Shown: positions 38,877-49,319, counted from the stretch's first letter. The stretch is 64,000 bases of DNA from Dysgonomonas sp. BGC7 (GCF_001261735.1 NZ_CVRP01000013.1:1-64000), one strand, 5' to 3'. Notes: a model not told the origin generated them from the sequence alone. Numbers and translations: made by a program.

Positions 38877-41800
38877 TTAGTAACCTCTATATACAAATGG
38901 AACATTAACTATTGTATTTGTAACAACCGGAGAACCGTTTACTATTCGTGTTGCCGAATGAGTTTGTTGTTGGGTATAGAATAAACTGGCAGACGTTGTT
39001 GCATTTATAACTCGGGTAGAGTTAATACCATTGCCATTAGTATCATAGACATAATGAGTTCTTAATGAAATTCCATGTTCTGCTCTTATCTGATTTTCTA
39101 TATGAGTCGTATATATCTCAGAATCATCTATTTTTATTCCGTTCACGGTAGGCATTGTTCCGGGAAATGTCGTGTTATTCCATGCTGCTTGTATATGTCC
39201 CATCTCATGCCCTAATCCAACAAATCCAGGGCGAGGTGAGTATGGATTTGCATTTGCATCATTCCATCGGATTTCATTAGAGTTAGTATAAGCTCCATTT
39301 CCATTTCCATTACTATTGCCAATCGTTACAGTATTTGTAGAATTAGCTAAATCATCTACAAGAGCTCTGCCTGCTCCTTTTTCTCTTAATTTGCCTAAAG
39401 CGGTTGTGAGAGAACCTGCAAAAGCATCATTTCCTGAATACAATGCACCATTAGCTCCAATGAATCCATAATCTCCATTTGCATCTGCTCCATAATAATA
39501 AGAATTTATTGTTTGAGCAGTAGCATCATAAATACTAATTCTAATCGTATCTCCATTTGGGTCTGTGTATTTCAACGGATTGTTGGCGCAATAAACGTAC
39601 GGAGATATAGAGTAGTATTTCTCTGCTCGTGGATCGATAGTAGTAAACCTAAAATCATCCTTCCACCTCGCAGAGTAATCATACATATTCAGTCCGTTAC
39701 GTGCATCCAATTCCTTGCCGTTGTACTTATACGGCTGGGTGTTTGCTGCTGTTGCGTCTGCAAACGATGTCCCGAAAGGGTAATACTGCGTACTCTGCAC
39801 CACCGATGCCGCTGCATTGGTTACTATCCGGTTGTTACCCAGATGGTCTTGAATATAAAAATAGTAATTTCCTGCTTCATAATAGCCTCCGTCTACCAAT
39901 ATTCTTTTCAACGTGTTGTTTTCGTAGATAATGTTTCCTACATAATCCGTTGTCTGGCTTTGTGTCAGTGCTGCCATGTTGATGGTAGAGCCGATAACCG
40001 GAGTAGTCGAATAGTTCGGGTTCCATTTTTGAACGGCTTTCAACTTTTGTCCTGATGCCAAGTAAGTATATTCATTACGTCCTTCGGTGGTCTTGTTTTT
40101 GATATCCACCATCAGGGGCAGGTTCAGACTATTGTAGCTTATCGATGATATACCTTTATTTAAGTCCTGGGTCATAGCTCCGTTCCTATTGTATGTATAC
40201 TCTGTGGCTGCATTGCTGTAATCCTTAAAGTCCATCGAGGTATTCAGGGCTATATCGGCTACAGCGTCATTGACGGTCTTCATCTGATTGCCTGTGTAGG
40301 TCATCGTCAGGTTGTCTATTACCCCGTAAGTGGCGGCGGCAGTCAGCCCGTAACGCTGCATAGTCATCATATTGCCATGCTTGTCGTAGCTATAGGCTGT
40401 ATTAAAATTGCCATCGCCTGTATAGGTGGAGGCTTTCAGGCGGGAGAGGTCGTCATAGGTGAAGCTGTATTTCCGATTTTTGCCGGCCTGTCCCCACTGC
40501 ATGGATGAAATATTGCCGCTATAGCTATAGGTTAATGCTTCATTGAAATGCGTATTGGTTATGTTGCTTGTCCATGAACGCACATTATAGGCATAAGTGG
40601 TATTCAGGTTTGTCTGATTATTTTTCTTGTTGGCCTTCAGCCTTCCCTGTTCGTCATAGCTGTTTTCAGCAAGAGTAACCTGATCTTTAACTGTTGTGCC
40701 ATCTGTCAACTGGTGGGTAGTCTTGGTTAAGCGTCTGGCATGGTCATAGGTATAAGCATAGACCTCTGTCTGGGTATTCTTGCCCGTTGCCAGATGCACA
40801 TATTTTCTCTGAGTCGGCTGTCCTGTGAAGTTGTAAGCGATGTACTCCTTTTCGATACCTCCGATCAGGTGGTTGTTGCTCTTGGTTTGGATAACTCTGC
40901 CTCGGTTATCGTAGTACATCACCGAATAAAGGTAGACAGGGTCAACCGACCCGTCAGATTTCATCTGGGCCGTTAGCGCTCCTGTCAGCAGACCTTTGTT
41001 CTTGTATTTGTTAGCTGCCTGATGATCGCCGTAGCAGACTCCGTAACCTGCCTCGGTAGTATATTGCGTGTCAGCGGTATTGGGTACTCCCGTAATACCT
41101 AAAAATTCATAACCATCGTAAAAATTAACAGATAACATCGTTGGCGTAGATAGAGTGACCCCTGTAACCGTATAGCTGTTTGACGGATTTGTACGGCCAG
41201 TATTATAGCTTGCCTTTACAACGATGTTTGCAAAGGGATTAGCCGAATAGTCAAGGTTGTTGGTGCAGGTGCCTGTCAATACAACACGCCCAAAGACATC
41301 GGGAATAGAGAATGTCCATTCCTTCGGGCTTTTATTATATTGCTCCCCGTCTTGGGTAAAGATCAGACGGTCGGCTTTGTCATAAACATAGTATATCCAA
41401 TCACAACCGGGAAGTTTCTTGGCAATACAGCGGTTGCGGTTATCGTATTGGTAGATATAGGCCAAATTAACACGAACATAACTATCGGCATTTAGCTGTG
41501 CAGCATCTGTGTTGACCATATCAGAGGCTATAGGAGGCAATACCATTTTCAAGTTCCTTAAATTATCATATATATAATAAGTATCGTGACTAAGATTGTT
41601 ATTTATTTGACGTGTAAGTACTACCTGACCCAATTTATCTTTAAATTCATAGGAAGTATTTCCGTCCTCGTCCTTTGCTTCTGTGACATAAAGTTCTCCT
41701 GGTGCATATTTTCCGCTTTTAGTTATAACTGTATTTATACCACAAGAACTGGTGTATTGGACACAAGATAAGACCTCTGTCGTACCACTGTTTGTAAGGT

Positions 41801-42701
41801 AGCTTGTCGTTACAGCCTTACTATTGTTCTGCCAATCCTGTCCGGGACCAAATTGTTTCAAGACGCGATTCAACGAAGAGGCCTCGTAGACTGGCATCGA
41901 ATAAGGCTTCAGGTCTCCGCCATTGGAGGATTTGGCATAGCTTTTGGCTGTTTCTATTGAAACAAATGCTCCGTTAGAAGCAGTAGCCTTACCCGGTAAC
42001 CAAGCATTGGATTCCCGGCCGAAAGCTTCATATTCCTGAATGCTTACCAAATCCAAAGTGTCGGGAGTGATACCCCGTTGAACGGACTGTACAGGACGGC
42101 CCAAACCATCGAAATACTGAATATTCATCAATATGTCATTATTATCTAAATAATTGCCTACAGTTCCATTGCTATAGTTTATCGAAGAAACTTCTTTCTG
42201 GGGAATTAATGTAAGAATATAATTCATCGTACTATTCTCCGTATTGGTATCACTTCCAATATATTGCCCTCCCCTAATTTTAATTTTAGCAATTTGTTCA
42301 GCACTCATTCCATATACCAAGTATTTATAAGTCGAATTAGGGTAACACGTATATTCGCACTCTTTATAATTAGGTTCTGTTGATCCACCTATATAATTAG
42401 GATCATCCGCACCTCTGACATAGGTGGCCGGAGTTCCGGACAGTGTACTTATAGACGCTCCCCCTAAATAACCAACTTTATCAATTCTAAAGAATACATT
42501 CGTTGTTGTTGCAAGCTTAAAAGTAAATTCTAATGACCCTGGACTACCCGTTATATATCTTAGCTCATAATCACTATAAATATCTTTTTCAACAGTACCT
42601 AAATCAATAATTTGAGGCGGATTTGTCAGTATAATCTGACTTTGCCCCCGAATTACTATACTAAGAAATAAGATCAATATGTATATATATTTTTTTTTCA
42701 T
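38877..42701 (-). CDS. RHS-repeat protein with C-terminal M91-like metallopeptidase domain
   Basis: A 1274-residue exported protein from the ATG at 42701 (MKKKYIYILILFLS), with a signal peptide to about GQSQ. Residues about 170-260 match the DUF6443 entry domain (YFDGLGRPVQSVQRG). A long series of RHS/YD repeats follows, ending in the RHS core (YIQDHLGNNRIV, YKYNGKELDARNGLNMYDYSAR, then YCANNPLKYTDPNGD). The last 224 residues are unrelated to RHS and carry GLGHEMGHIQAA (zinc HExxH) followed by an ENQIRAEHG segment, like M91/NleD peptidase effectors. This is the layout of a polymorphic toxin. Delivery and target are inferred. GC content is clearly higher in the repeat core than in the ends. 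Confidence 0.85.
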   Translation of the reverse strand: MKKKYIYILILFLSIVIRGQSQIILTNPPQIIDLGTVEKDIYSDYELRYITGSPGSLEFTFKLATTTNVFFRIDKVGYLGGASISTLSGTPATYVRGADDPNYIGGSTEPNYKECEYTCYPNSTYKYLVYGMSAEQIAKIKIRGGQYIGSDTNTENSTMNYILTLIPQKEVSSINYSNGTVGNYLDNNDILMNIQYFDGLGRPVQSVQRGITPDTLDLVSIQEYEAFGRESNAWLPGKATASNGAFVSIETAKSYAKSSNGGDLKPYSMPVYEASSLNRVLKQFGPGQDWQNNSKAVTTSYLTNSGTTEVLSCVQYTSSCGINTVITKSGKYAPGELYVTEAKDEDGNTSYEFKDKLGQVVLTRQINNNLSHDTYYIYDNLRNLKMVLPPIASDMVNTDAAQLNADSYVRVNLAYIYQYDNRNRCIAKKLPGCDWIYYVYDKADRLIFTQDGEQYNKSPKEWTFSIPDVFGRVVLTGTCTNNLDYSANPFANIVVKASYNTGRTNPSNSYTVTGVTLSTPTMLSVNFYDGYEFLGITGVPNTADTQYTTEAGYGVCYGDHQAANKYKNKGLLTGALTAQMKSDGSVDPVYLYSVMYYDNRGRVIQTKSNNHLIGGIEKEYIAYNFTGQPTQRKYVHLATGKNTQTEVYAYTYDHARRLTKTTHQLTDGTTVKDQVTLAENSYDEQGRLKANKKNNQTNLNTTYAYNVRSWTSNITNTHFNEALTYSYSGNISSMQWGQAGKNRKYSFTYDDLSRLKASTYTGDGNFNTAYSYDKHGNMMTMQRYGLTAAATYGVIDNLTMTYTGNQMKTVNDAVADIALNTSMDFKDYSNAATEYTYNRNGAMTQDLNKGISSISYNSLNLPLMVDIKNKTTEGRNEYTYLASGQKLKAVQKWNPNYSTTPVIGSTINMAALTQSQTTDYVGNIIYENNTLKRILVDGGYYEAGNYYFYIQDHLGNNRIVTNAAASVVQSTQYYPFGTSFADATAANTQPYKYNGKELDARNGLNMYDYSARWKDDFRFTTIDPRAEKYYSISPYVYCANNPLKYTDPNGDTIRISIYDATAQTINSYYYGADANGDYGFIGANGALYSGNDAFAGSLTTALGKLREKGAGRALVDDLANSTNTVTIGNSNGNGNGAYTNSNEIRWNDANANPYSPRPGFVGLGHEMGHIQAAWNNTTFPGTMPTVNGIKIDDSEIYTTHIENQIRAEHGISLRTHYVYDTNGNGINSTRVINATTSASLFYTQQQTHSATRIVNGSPVVTNTIVNVPFVYRGY

Positions 42702-42708
42702 AGAAGTA

Positions 42709-45700
42709 TTATTTTGAATAGAAATAATCATACGCTTGTATTATCTTTTTTCCAGCATCGTCAATATAAGATTCTTTTAAGCGGTCAAATTTATCATAGC
42801 TATAATAAATGGTTTTTCCTGAAGAATCTGTAGCTGAGATTATACCCACCTGAGGTTTATATGTATAGGTTGTAATTAGAATATCTTTTAGCGTAGTTGT
42901 ATTCTTGCGTAAAGAATTCACAACCAACATATCTGCATCTGATGGAACAGAAGAACTTGTGACACGGTCTATTAAACTTTGCCCTAAAACACTGACTACA
43001 TCTGCATAAGTTGTATTCTTAATCTCAGCTATTGGATACTGTCCATTGTAAGACCACAGATAAACGACATTCATTCCCCCATACATACTTACTTGTATAG
43101 GATTTCCGTAGACATCATACTGATGGTATCTAATTCGAGCTTCAATGGCTCTATCTGCACCAGTATTTGTTTCAACAATAGATAATTGAGGTATATTGTT
43201 AAATAGTGCATATTCATTTATTGTCTGAAAAATCTGTCCATTTATGGTTTGCTTTATTTCTACAGGGACGTTGATACGGTTAGCCTCCGTCAATTTATTG
43301 ACAATCGAATTAGAGCTTATATCAGGAGGATATTTGTAATCAATAGATCTGAGTTCTTTAGAATTTGATTTTAAAGTTTCTTTTATAAGCTGATCTTTTA
43401 AATTATAATCATAATTTGTAATAGTTTCAACAACACCATTTTCTTCATATAGCTTATGAATCTTTTCTTTTAGTTTGTATTGCATTGGTCTTATAGCTGG
43501 GTAAAGGTATGCCCAAGCTTCTGTGGAATGGGCATAACTATTGTAGGAATCAACATCTAAAACATTACGCAAAAAATCTAGATTATGATCGTTGATACAG
43601 GGTACCATACCATTGGAAATTAGCCTCCATGCATCTGGTTGATTTTTCCGAACACCCCATACAATATAAGGTCCCCCTCCTAATCCTAGATATTTGTATT
43701 CTATCACCTCCTGTTCTTGGTATCTATTGTTTTTTAAAAGCATTTTGGATTCTTTCAGCAAAGTCCCATTCTCAGAGTGTTTATAACCATCAAGACCAGA
43801 AGGATTTTCGTCTTTTGATTTTAGAGCTGAATCATAGCTAACGTACTTATTTATCCATGAATAGTTTATAACCTTATCTGGTATATTTATGTATTCATAA
43901 ACTGTTCTGCCTATCTGAGACCCTAATTTATTATAGTCTATAATATGAACAGTAGAATAACCAACAGAGTAGCCACCACCTCTTAATCCATTAGTTCCTA
44001 TTGTTTTATAATCTTTTCTATATCTGGGGTAAAACATCAACTTCCCTGATGTCTCTCCAAATGGGACACCGCTACTAGTTGGATTCCCTAAAACATACCA
44101 ATATTCCTTTCCTGAAATATAGCGATTATCAACATCTAATAAATCTATTTTATTTATTCTTATCCCCCCACCTATTCCAACAGGATTCTTTTCGAGAAAT
44201 TCATCTGGATATTCCAGGCTATTAACGTTTATATCTATTGATCTTAACTGCTTAAATAATGTGCCCTCCGCCATTATCACATAGGTTCCAGGGGATAATA
44301 ATATATTGTCAAAATATTTAGAAACTTCTGTATCTTTTGTTATTGGAGGGTTGGGAAGAATAAGCGAATTGAAATTGTATTCCCAAAATTTTTCGGAACT
44401 ATTCTGTGTTTTTTTAATACTCAATTTCAGACTTGGATCCCCAGAATACAAATTCTTATCCAGTAAAAATAGCACATTTAGATTACACATCCTTGCAGAA
44501 GTGCCTGAAACTGTAAAAGATTCAACCATTAAAGGTATATTATTCAGTCCTCGGTTTTGATTGCCTGAAAGTTCAGCAGTACTCAGTCTATACATGTAAT
44601 CCTTTTTGTATGGGTCATTCTCAAAATTATTGTTTTTATATTGATTAGATTCATAGGTGAATTTTGTTTTCCCTCCTGTTGGATAAACTATTTCTTTTAG
44701 AATCAATGCCTGATTATAAGAGCTATTCGGCTCTCTATTAGCATCTCTACCTTGATGACGAACGTCTATTACACCGTCTTTCTGAGATACATCATGGAAA
44801 TAACCAGGAACAAGAGTTTTATTCAACGCTCCATTATAATACCCCCAATGATCAATAGATGCAGATAGTTTTGTCGGTATATTAGTCTCATTGTAATACA
44901 AACTATAGACTTCAGGAGAAATATTCCCTGCACTATTAGTATGGGTTATCTTTTTTAATTTAAGTCTCTTCTTATTCCATGATTCAGTATAAAAAGTGTT
45001 ATTCCAAGAGTCATTGTAATAGATACTATTTGTTATATGCCAATTCAACTTAGACAAAGTAGGGTAATCTATTTCAGTTTTATTTGCTACAAAATATTCA
45101 TGGTCAAGTATCCACTCGGACTTATTAATATCTCTTTCATCATCTATGTAAATCGCGGATAATCTCGGTTCCGGTTGATAGTCCTCTCTATCATATTTAT
45201 GATCGAATCTAATTTTACCTCCAGGATAACTGATGTTGTCGAGGAATACAACCTCGTAATAGGCGTATCCATAGGACATGATTTCGGAATCATCGGTTTT
45301 TTGAAAACGTCCTAAGTAAGATCTAGACTTTTTGTAGTTTAAATTAATAACAGAACCATTTACTGTTTCTATTTTTGATAAATAATAACAGCTATTATAA
45401 TTCTCAGATTTAGGACGGTCTGTGTAGGTCGTCTTCTCTGTTACTTCAAAATGATATATTGTACCATCGGGCGTAATACATTTCCATGATTTTAGAATAT
45501 CATATCCACTTTGGTCTTTAACTTTCTCTGGAATTATCAAAACGTTATCTTCTTTTTCTTTTATTATTTTACCAGAATGTGAAAAAATAAACTTACCAGA
45601 ATAACTTCCAAAGTTATAGTTATAAACATCTGGAGCTAATTCAGTCCCACGATCACATGGAGAACCGAAATCATCCGAAATAATAGCACTATATAGAATA

Positions 45701-46179
45701 TCCATAGACATGCCAGAAAGTGCATAGGAAATAGGAAGATCATTTTTGGGACCTGTGAACATAAAATTAGAAAGATATGTAGCTCCGGTTAAATCATTTA
45801 GTAAATTATCTCGTCCATCATTAAAATAAGCCCATTCATTAAAATCATGATGTTTTCCCATTACTGTAACAGAAATCATACCTCCAGCATTGAGCACCCA
45901 GCCTAAGCCAACTCTACTGGCTTCTTCTTCTACCTTAATTCCTGAAGCATTGTATGATAAAACTATAGGCAATGCTATATCTTTTAGTTGTATAGTATGG
46001 ATAGGAATATTTATATTAGGAACACCAGTATAATTCGAAACTGGAATTTCTCCATACTTCAGAAAATTGCGAACATGTGGAGACGGAGGAATTATCTCTG
46101 GTGCTTTTATTTTATCTTCTTGAGAAAAACAATTGAATGTAGATAAGACTAAAAGAATTATGCTTGTGATTTTTTTCAT
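42709..46179 (-). CDS. large RHS-like secreted protein
   Basis: A 1156-residue exported protein with a signal peptide (MKKITSIILLVLSTFNCFSQ). The N-terminal part (PVSNYTGVPNINIPIHTI, VGLGWVLNAGG) is typical of Bacteroidetes proteins encoded directly before DUF6443 RHS proteins. The C-terminal 250 residues show YD-type repeats (YHQYDVYGNPIQVSMYGG, YYSYDKFDRLKESYIDDAG). No separate toxin tail is visible. It may form part of the RHS shell or a surface scaffold for the second RHS protein, whose start codon lies seven bases after its stop. It is AT-rich compared with the RHS core next door. Confidence 0.75.
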   Translation of the reverse strand: MKKITSIILLVLSTFNCFSQEDKIKAPEIIPPSPHVRNFLKYGEIPVSNYTGVPNINIPIHTIQLKDIALPIVLSYNASGIKVEEEASRVGLGWVLNAGGMISVTVMGKHHDFNEWAYFNDGRDNLLNDLTGATYLSNFMFTGPKNDLPISYALSGMSMDILYSAIISDDFGSPCDRGTELAPDVYNYNFGSYSGKFIFSHSGKIIKEKEDNVLIIPEKVKDQSGYDILKSWKCITPDGTIYHFEVTEKTTYTDRPKSENYNSCYYLSKIETVNGSVINLNYKKSRSYLGRFQKTDDSEIMSYGYAYYEVVFLDNISYPGGKIRFDHKYDREDYQPEPRLSAIYIDDERDINKSEWILDHEYFVANKTEIDYPTLSKLNWHITNSIYYNDSWNNTFYTESWNKKRLKLKKITHTNSAGNISPEVYSLYYNETNIPTKLSASIDHWGYYNGALNKTLVPGYFHDVSQKDGVIDVRHQGRDANREPNSSYNQALILKEIVYPTGGKTKFTYESNQYKNNNFENDPYKKDYMYRLSTAELSGNQNRGLNNIPLMVESFTVSGTSARMCNLNVLFLLDKNLYSGDPSLKLSIKKTQNSSEKFWEYNFNSLILPNPPITKDTEVSKYFDNILLSPGTYVIMAEGTLFKQLRSIDINVNSLEYPDEFLEKNPVGIGGGIRINKIDLLDVDNRYISGKEYWYVLGNPTSSGVPFGETSGKLMFYPRYRKDYKTIGTNGLRGGGYSVGYSTVHIIDYNKLGSQIGRTVYEYINIPDKVINYSWINKYVSYDSALKSKDENPSGLDGYKHSENGTLLKESKMLLKNNRYQEQEVIEYKYLGLGGGPYIVWGVRKNQPDAWRLISNGMVPCINDHNLDFLRNVLDVDSYNSYAHSTEAWAYLYPAIRPMQYKLKEKIHKLYEENGVVETITNYDYNLKDQLIKETLKSNSKELRSIDYKYPPDISSNSIVNKLTEANRINVPVEIKQTINGQIFQTINEYALFNNIPQLSIVETNTGADRAIEARIRYHQYDVYGNPIQVSMYGGMNVVYLWSYNGQYPIAEIKNTTYADVVSVLGQSLIDRVTSSSVPSDADMLVVNSLRKNTTTLKDILITTYTYKPQVGIISATDSSGKTIYYSYDKFDRLKESYIDDAGKKIIQAYDYFYSK

Positions 46180-46185
46180 CTTCTT

Positions 46186-47355
46186 TTACTTTTTAATAAT
46201 TATTTCATTTACAAACAGATTGTTTGCAGTAATCCTCAGAATATAACTGTTTGGCCTGAGACTTGAGCAATCGATTGTTTCGGTGTATTGTCCTGCGGTC
46301 TTCTGTTGAGCCTTGACCTTCCGGATTGGTAAACCTTCAATTGAATATAGCTCGAAACTTACTTTGGCATCTTGTTTCAGGTCATATTCCAGACTCATCT
46401 GCGATTCTACCGGATTCGGATAAATCTTACAATTCATCAGACTTTCCAAAGTAACGGTCTTGGCTGTCGGATCGCTTGTCTGATTATCTTTTTCCGGCTC
46501 TTTCCATAATTCGTCCAATAAAGCTAGATTCTCCGGATCGGCATCCAAGTACAGGTGGTCCTGCGGAGGAAAGTAGAAAGCGGTAGCAAATATCCTTATA
46601 CTGTCATTCAGGTTGGTACTGCTTACCGTCTCAAAGACAGGGTAACGGTAACCCTTGCTGTACCAGCGATAGGTTTCCAGTTGAATACCTTTGTCCTGTG
46701 ATTGGATAGTCTGGTCGATATTCTCAGGGTTCTGTGTATAAGCCGACTTATCTAAAATAGTCTGTATGGTTTTTACTCTGAGTACGGGGCTTATGGTATC
46801 TCCCGAAGGAAAGATCATCTTGCCGTAGGCATCGGCAGAAGTAACCATCACTCCCTGTGATTGCATATCTACTGTTGCCGAATAGATGCCTTTGGACTTG
46901 TAATCCGAAACAACTGTTTGCCCGTAATTTAACGGATATTGCATCAGTAGCATCGCAGAGGTATATGCCAGCTTGATGGTCGGGTTCTCGTGCCCTAACT
47001 GCAAAAGGGAGTCGTTTGTTAGGCGATAGTAGTACATCGTGTTGTGTTCTGTACCTACTATAAGTTCATCATCCCGAATATCCTTCTTTAAGAAATACAT
47101 GTCTCCCATGATATAGACAGAGTCATTCAGTAAAGGAGGAAGACTGTAAGTCAGGGTATATTCATCATTGATGGTCTTTACTTTGCTGAAGTCCCAGAGT
47201 TTGTTGACTCCTGAATCTCCTGCATCGATAAACTCGACCTGTTGCTTGATCAGTATATCGCCGGGGCGGAAATGGTTGTGAACACTGTTCAGCTGGCCGA
47301 AGACGGGAAATGTCATTCCCATCACCAGAAGTATGGTCAATATAGTTTTTTTCAT
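46186..47355 (-). CDS. T9SS type A sorting-domain protein
   Basis: A 389-residue exported protein from the ATG at 47355 (MKKTILTILLVMG), with a signal peptide ending near VFGQ. The last 80 residues form a type A C-terminal sorting domain (CKIYPNPVESQMSLEYDL, IEGLPIRKV, LRPNSYILRI, then a final KK). Such domains direct cargo through the type IX secretion system to the cell surface. The middle is beta-rich and of unknown function. It is first in the cargo operon, six bases before the large RHS-like gene, which links the RHS proteins to T9SS export or surface anchoring. Confidence 0.85.
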   Translation of the reverse strand: MKKTILTILLVMGMTFPVFGQLNSVHNHFRPGDILIKQQVEFIDAGDSGVNKLWDFSKVKTINDEYTLTYSLPPLLNDSVYIMGDMYFLKKDIRDDELIVGTEHNTMYYYRLTNDSLLQLGHENPTIKLAYTSAMLLMQYPLNYGQTVVSDYKSKGIYSATVDMQSQGVMVTSADAYGKMIFPSGDTISPVLRVKTIQTILDKSAYTQNPENIDQTIQSQDKGIQLETYRWYSKGYRYPVFETVSSTNLNDSIRIFATAFYFPPQDHLYLDADPENLALLDELWKEPEKDNQTSDPTAKTVTLESLMNCKIYPNPVESQMSLEYDLKQDAKVSFELYSIEGLPIRKVKAQQKTAGQYTETIDCSSLRPNSYILRITANNLFVNEIIIKK

Positions 47356-47746
47356 TAGGCACAATATTTAGTTTATATTGATAATATTTCCTGTAAGGAT
47401 AAAGCAACTTGTATTTATTGATTTTATAGTCTGTATAATAATAGATAATTGGCTTTAATCTTTGATTCCTTCGATATTCAGATTTATATTAAAAACTGCG
47501 ATTTAATCAAATTACCTATTAGGCAGTAGGATTTTGCTAGATAAAAAGTGTTCTGATGTTTTGGTTTCCGAGTTAAAATTAACTTAATCTACCGAACTTA
47601 TGTTAATAAAAAGTTATGTTATAGAGCATGTTTCCTTTTTGAGAAAACTGCTCTCTCAATTATTGGCATATTAATTCGGATAATAAAAAATAGTCCCCGT
47701 ATATTTTTTATCGGGGACTATTCCGGTTTTCTATTCTCAGGTAAAG
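47356..47746. other. intergenic region upstream of the cargo operon
   Basis: About 390 AT-rich bases between two leftward genes. The right end holds the terminator of the upstream gene (47689-47722). The cargo operon promoter should lie in the rest, but I see no convincing TAnnTTTG box. No coding frame or RNA gene is apparent. Confidence 0.5.
47689..47722 (-). terminator. terminator of the mobilization operon
   Basis: AATAGTCCCCG and CGGGGACTATT form a perfect 11-bp stem, followed on the minus strand by a T run. Confidence 0.85.
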
Positions 47747-48325
47747 TTATTCTTTCAGTTTATCAATTTTCTGATTCAGATTTTTCATTTCTTCATCATT
47801 CAGGTTTTTCCGTTTGATAGCCTTTGACTGCTTCTGAACAGCATCTTCGTATTCCAGAACTTTAGCCTTGATGCTATCCTTGTTATTAGGAAAAGAGCCT
47901 TCGAGCCAGTCTATTTTATCGGTAGTTATCTCACCTTTCATTGACACATAGCGGTATTTCAGATCATTGTCTTTGAGCTTCTCGTTTTGCTCCCACTGCT
48001 TATAGAAGAGGGACAGGACAATAATCAGCAGCATAACCAAACCCGTAATAGCCAAAGCTCCCGGCGTTGACTTCGGATCAAGACTGATGATAAGCTCCGT
48101 CTTACGTTTCTCGTTCCTGAAACACGTTTTCAGACCTTCTATTGCGGATATGATTTTATCCTCGGAATGGCTGATTACTTCTTTTAATTCTGTTATGTCT
48201 ACTTTATCCAAGCCATTCGCACTTGTGGGCTGTGTGTTTTTTTGTTCCGATGTTTTGGCATCAAGCTTTTTTAAGTACTGTTTGATCTCTTCAAACATGG
48301 CACTTACTGTCGATATATCACTCAT
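47747..48325 (-). CDS. mobilization-operon membrane protein of unknown function
   Basis: A 192-residue protein with a Lys/Glu-rich N-terminal coiled coil (to about 85), one membrane helix (about 92-110: ITGLVMLLIIVLSLFYK) and a charged C-terminal coiled coil. It lies 25 bases after the relaxase gene. Similar single-helix proteins occur after relaxase genes in Bacteroidetes mobilizable elements. Its exact role is not known to me. Confidence 0.6.
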   Translation of the reverse strand: MSDISTVSAMFEEIKQYLKKLDAKTSEQKNTQPTSANGLDKVDITELKEVISHSEDKIISAIEGLKTCFRNEKRKTELIISLDPKSTPGALAITGLVMLLIIVLSLFYKQWEQNEKLKDNDLKYRYVSMKGEITTDKIDWLEGSFPNNKDSIKAKVLEYEDAVQKQSKAIKRKNLNDEEMKNLNQKIDKLKE

Positions 48326-48350
48326 TTTATTTCATTTTAAGTTAATACTC

Positions 48351-49319
48351 TTATCTTCTTATCCCCTTCTTTTTCCGCTGGCGTTTCTTTTCTTCATATT
48401 CTATCCTGTTACGGAAAGCTTCTTCTTCGGTATCATCTCCATGTAGCGGTATACATCCGCTTCCTGATTGTGACATGCTATCCAGAATATCTCCTACTGC
48501 TCCAAGAAGCCCTACGTCTGTACCGGCCTTTTGTTGTTGGGCTTGCTGGGTATCTTTACTTCTGTATTGTACATCGGCATGGCTTTGGATTATATTCTGG
48601 TTTAGCTGACAATCAATCTTTGAGTAGCTGAACATCCGGTCGATTTTAGATCCGGTGAAAGAATAACCGTTCTTGGTAAAGGTCACGCCCTGAATCTCAT
48701 CGGTCTTGCCCTTATGCTTGAATTTAGTCTCAATCCCCTGCTTTTTCAACTCAGATAGCAACGTGCTCCAATCTTTGCACTTCGGTACAAGGTTATTCAG
48801 CACATGGTATATCTCATATTTGGTATTGTCAGGCTCTTTGAGCCTGTCCATTTTGACATTATCTTTCCCCGGAGAGAAATACAAGCTGTGTTTGCGGGTC
48901 AGTATCTTGCACATATCGGCACTCCTTAGCCTATCATTCCTGTCGGATATGGTTTTGCCCATATTGTCCACCCGGTTGAAGCATAGGTGTACGTGTGGAT
49001 GCTCCTTGTCGAAATGACGAGCGAGAATATACTGGGTATCTTTTATCCCCATTCGCTGCATATACTCCCTGGCAATCCTGATGATTATTTCATTGCTAAG
49101 TTTATCTCTATCCTGAGCGGAGAAATTCAGGGAGACATGCCCGACGGTTACGGCCAGATCGGGATTCAGCTTTGCCTGTACGACAAAGCTTCTAATAATT
49201 GATTCTTTGCTCTTAAGCCTTACGCCCTGTGCATCCAGCAGAATCGTTTCCTTCTGCTTATCCAAGATATAATTGATACAGCCTTTAAAACCTTTGCCTT
49301 TTACAATTTTTGCCATCAT
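48351..49319 (-). CDS. relaxase / mobilization nuclease
   Basis: A 322-residue relaxase of the PF03432 type. It starts AKIVKGKGFKGCINYIL, as in Bacteroides MobB-like proteins. The three-His metal motif is HFDKEHPHVHLCFNRVD (about 105-121). It nicks oriT and leads the strand during conjugal mobilization. The start overlaps the MobC-like stop (ATGA), so the two are translationally coupled. The C-terminal third is Gln-rich with a basic tail. Confidence 0.9.
   Translation of the reverse strand: MMAKIVKGKGFKGCINYILDKQKETILLDAQGVRLKSKESIIRSFVVQAKLNPDLAVTVGHVSLNFSAQDRDKLSNEIIIRIAREYMQRMGIKDTQYILARHFDKEHPHVHLCFNRVDNMGKTISDRNDRLRSADMCKILTRKHSLYFSPGKDNVKMDRLKEPDNTKYEIYHVLNNLVPKCKDWSTLLSELKKQGIETKFKHKGKTDEIQGVTFTKNGYSFTGSKIDRMFSYSKIDCQLNQNIIQSHADVQYRSKDTQQAQQQKAGTDVGLLGAVGDILDSMSQSGSGCIPLHGDDTEEEAFRNRIEYEEKKRQRKKKGIRR

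Noticed and set aside
38877-42701. RHS repeats as a CRISPR or DNA tandem-repeat array
   Set aside because: The repetition is at the level of degenerate YD protein motifs; no regular DNA repeat with spacers is present anywhere in the window.
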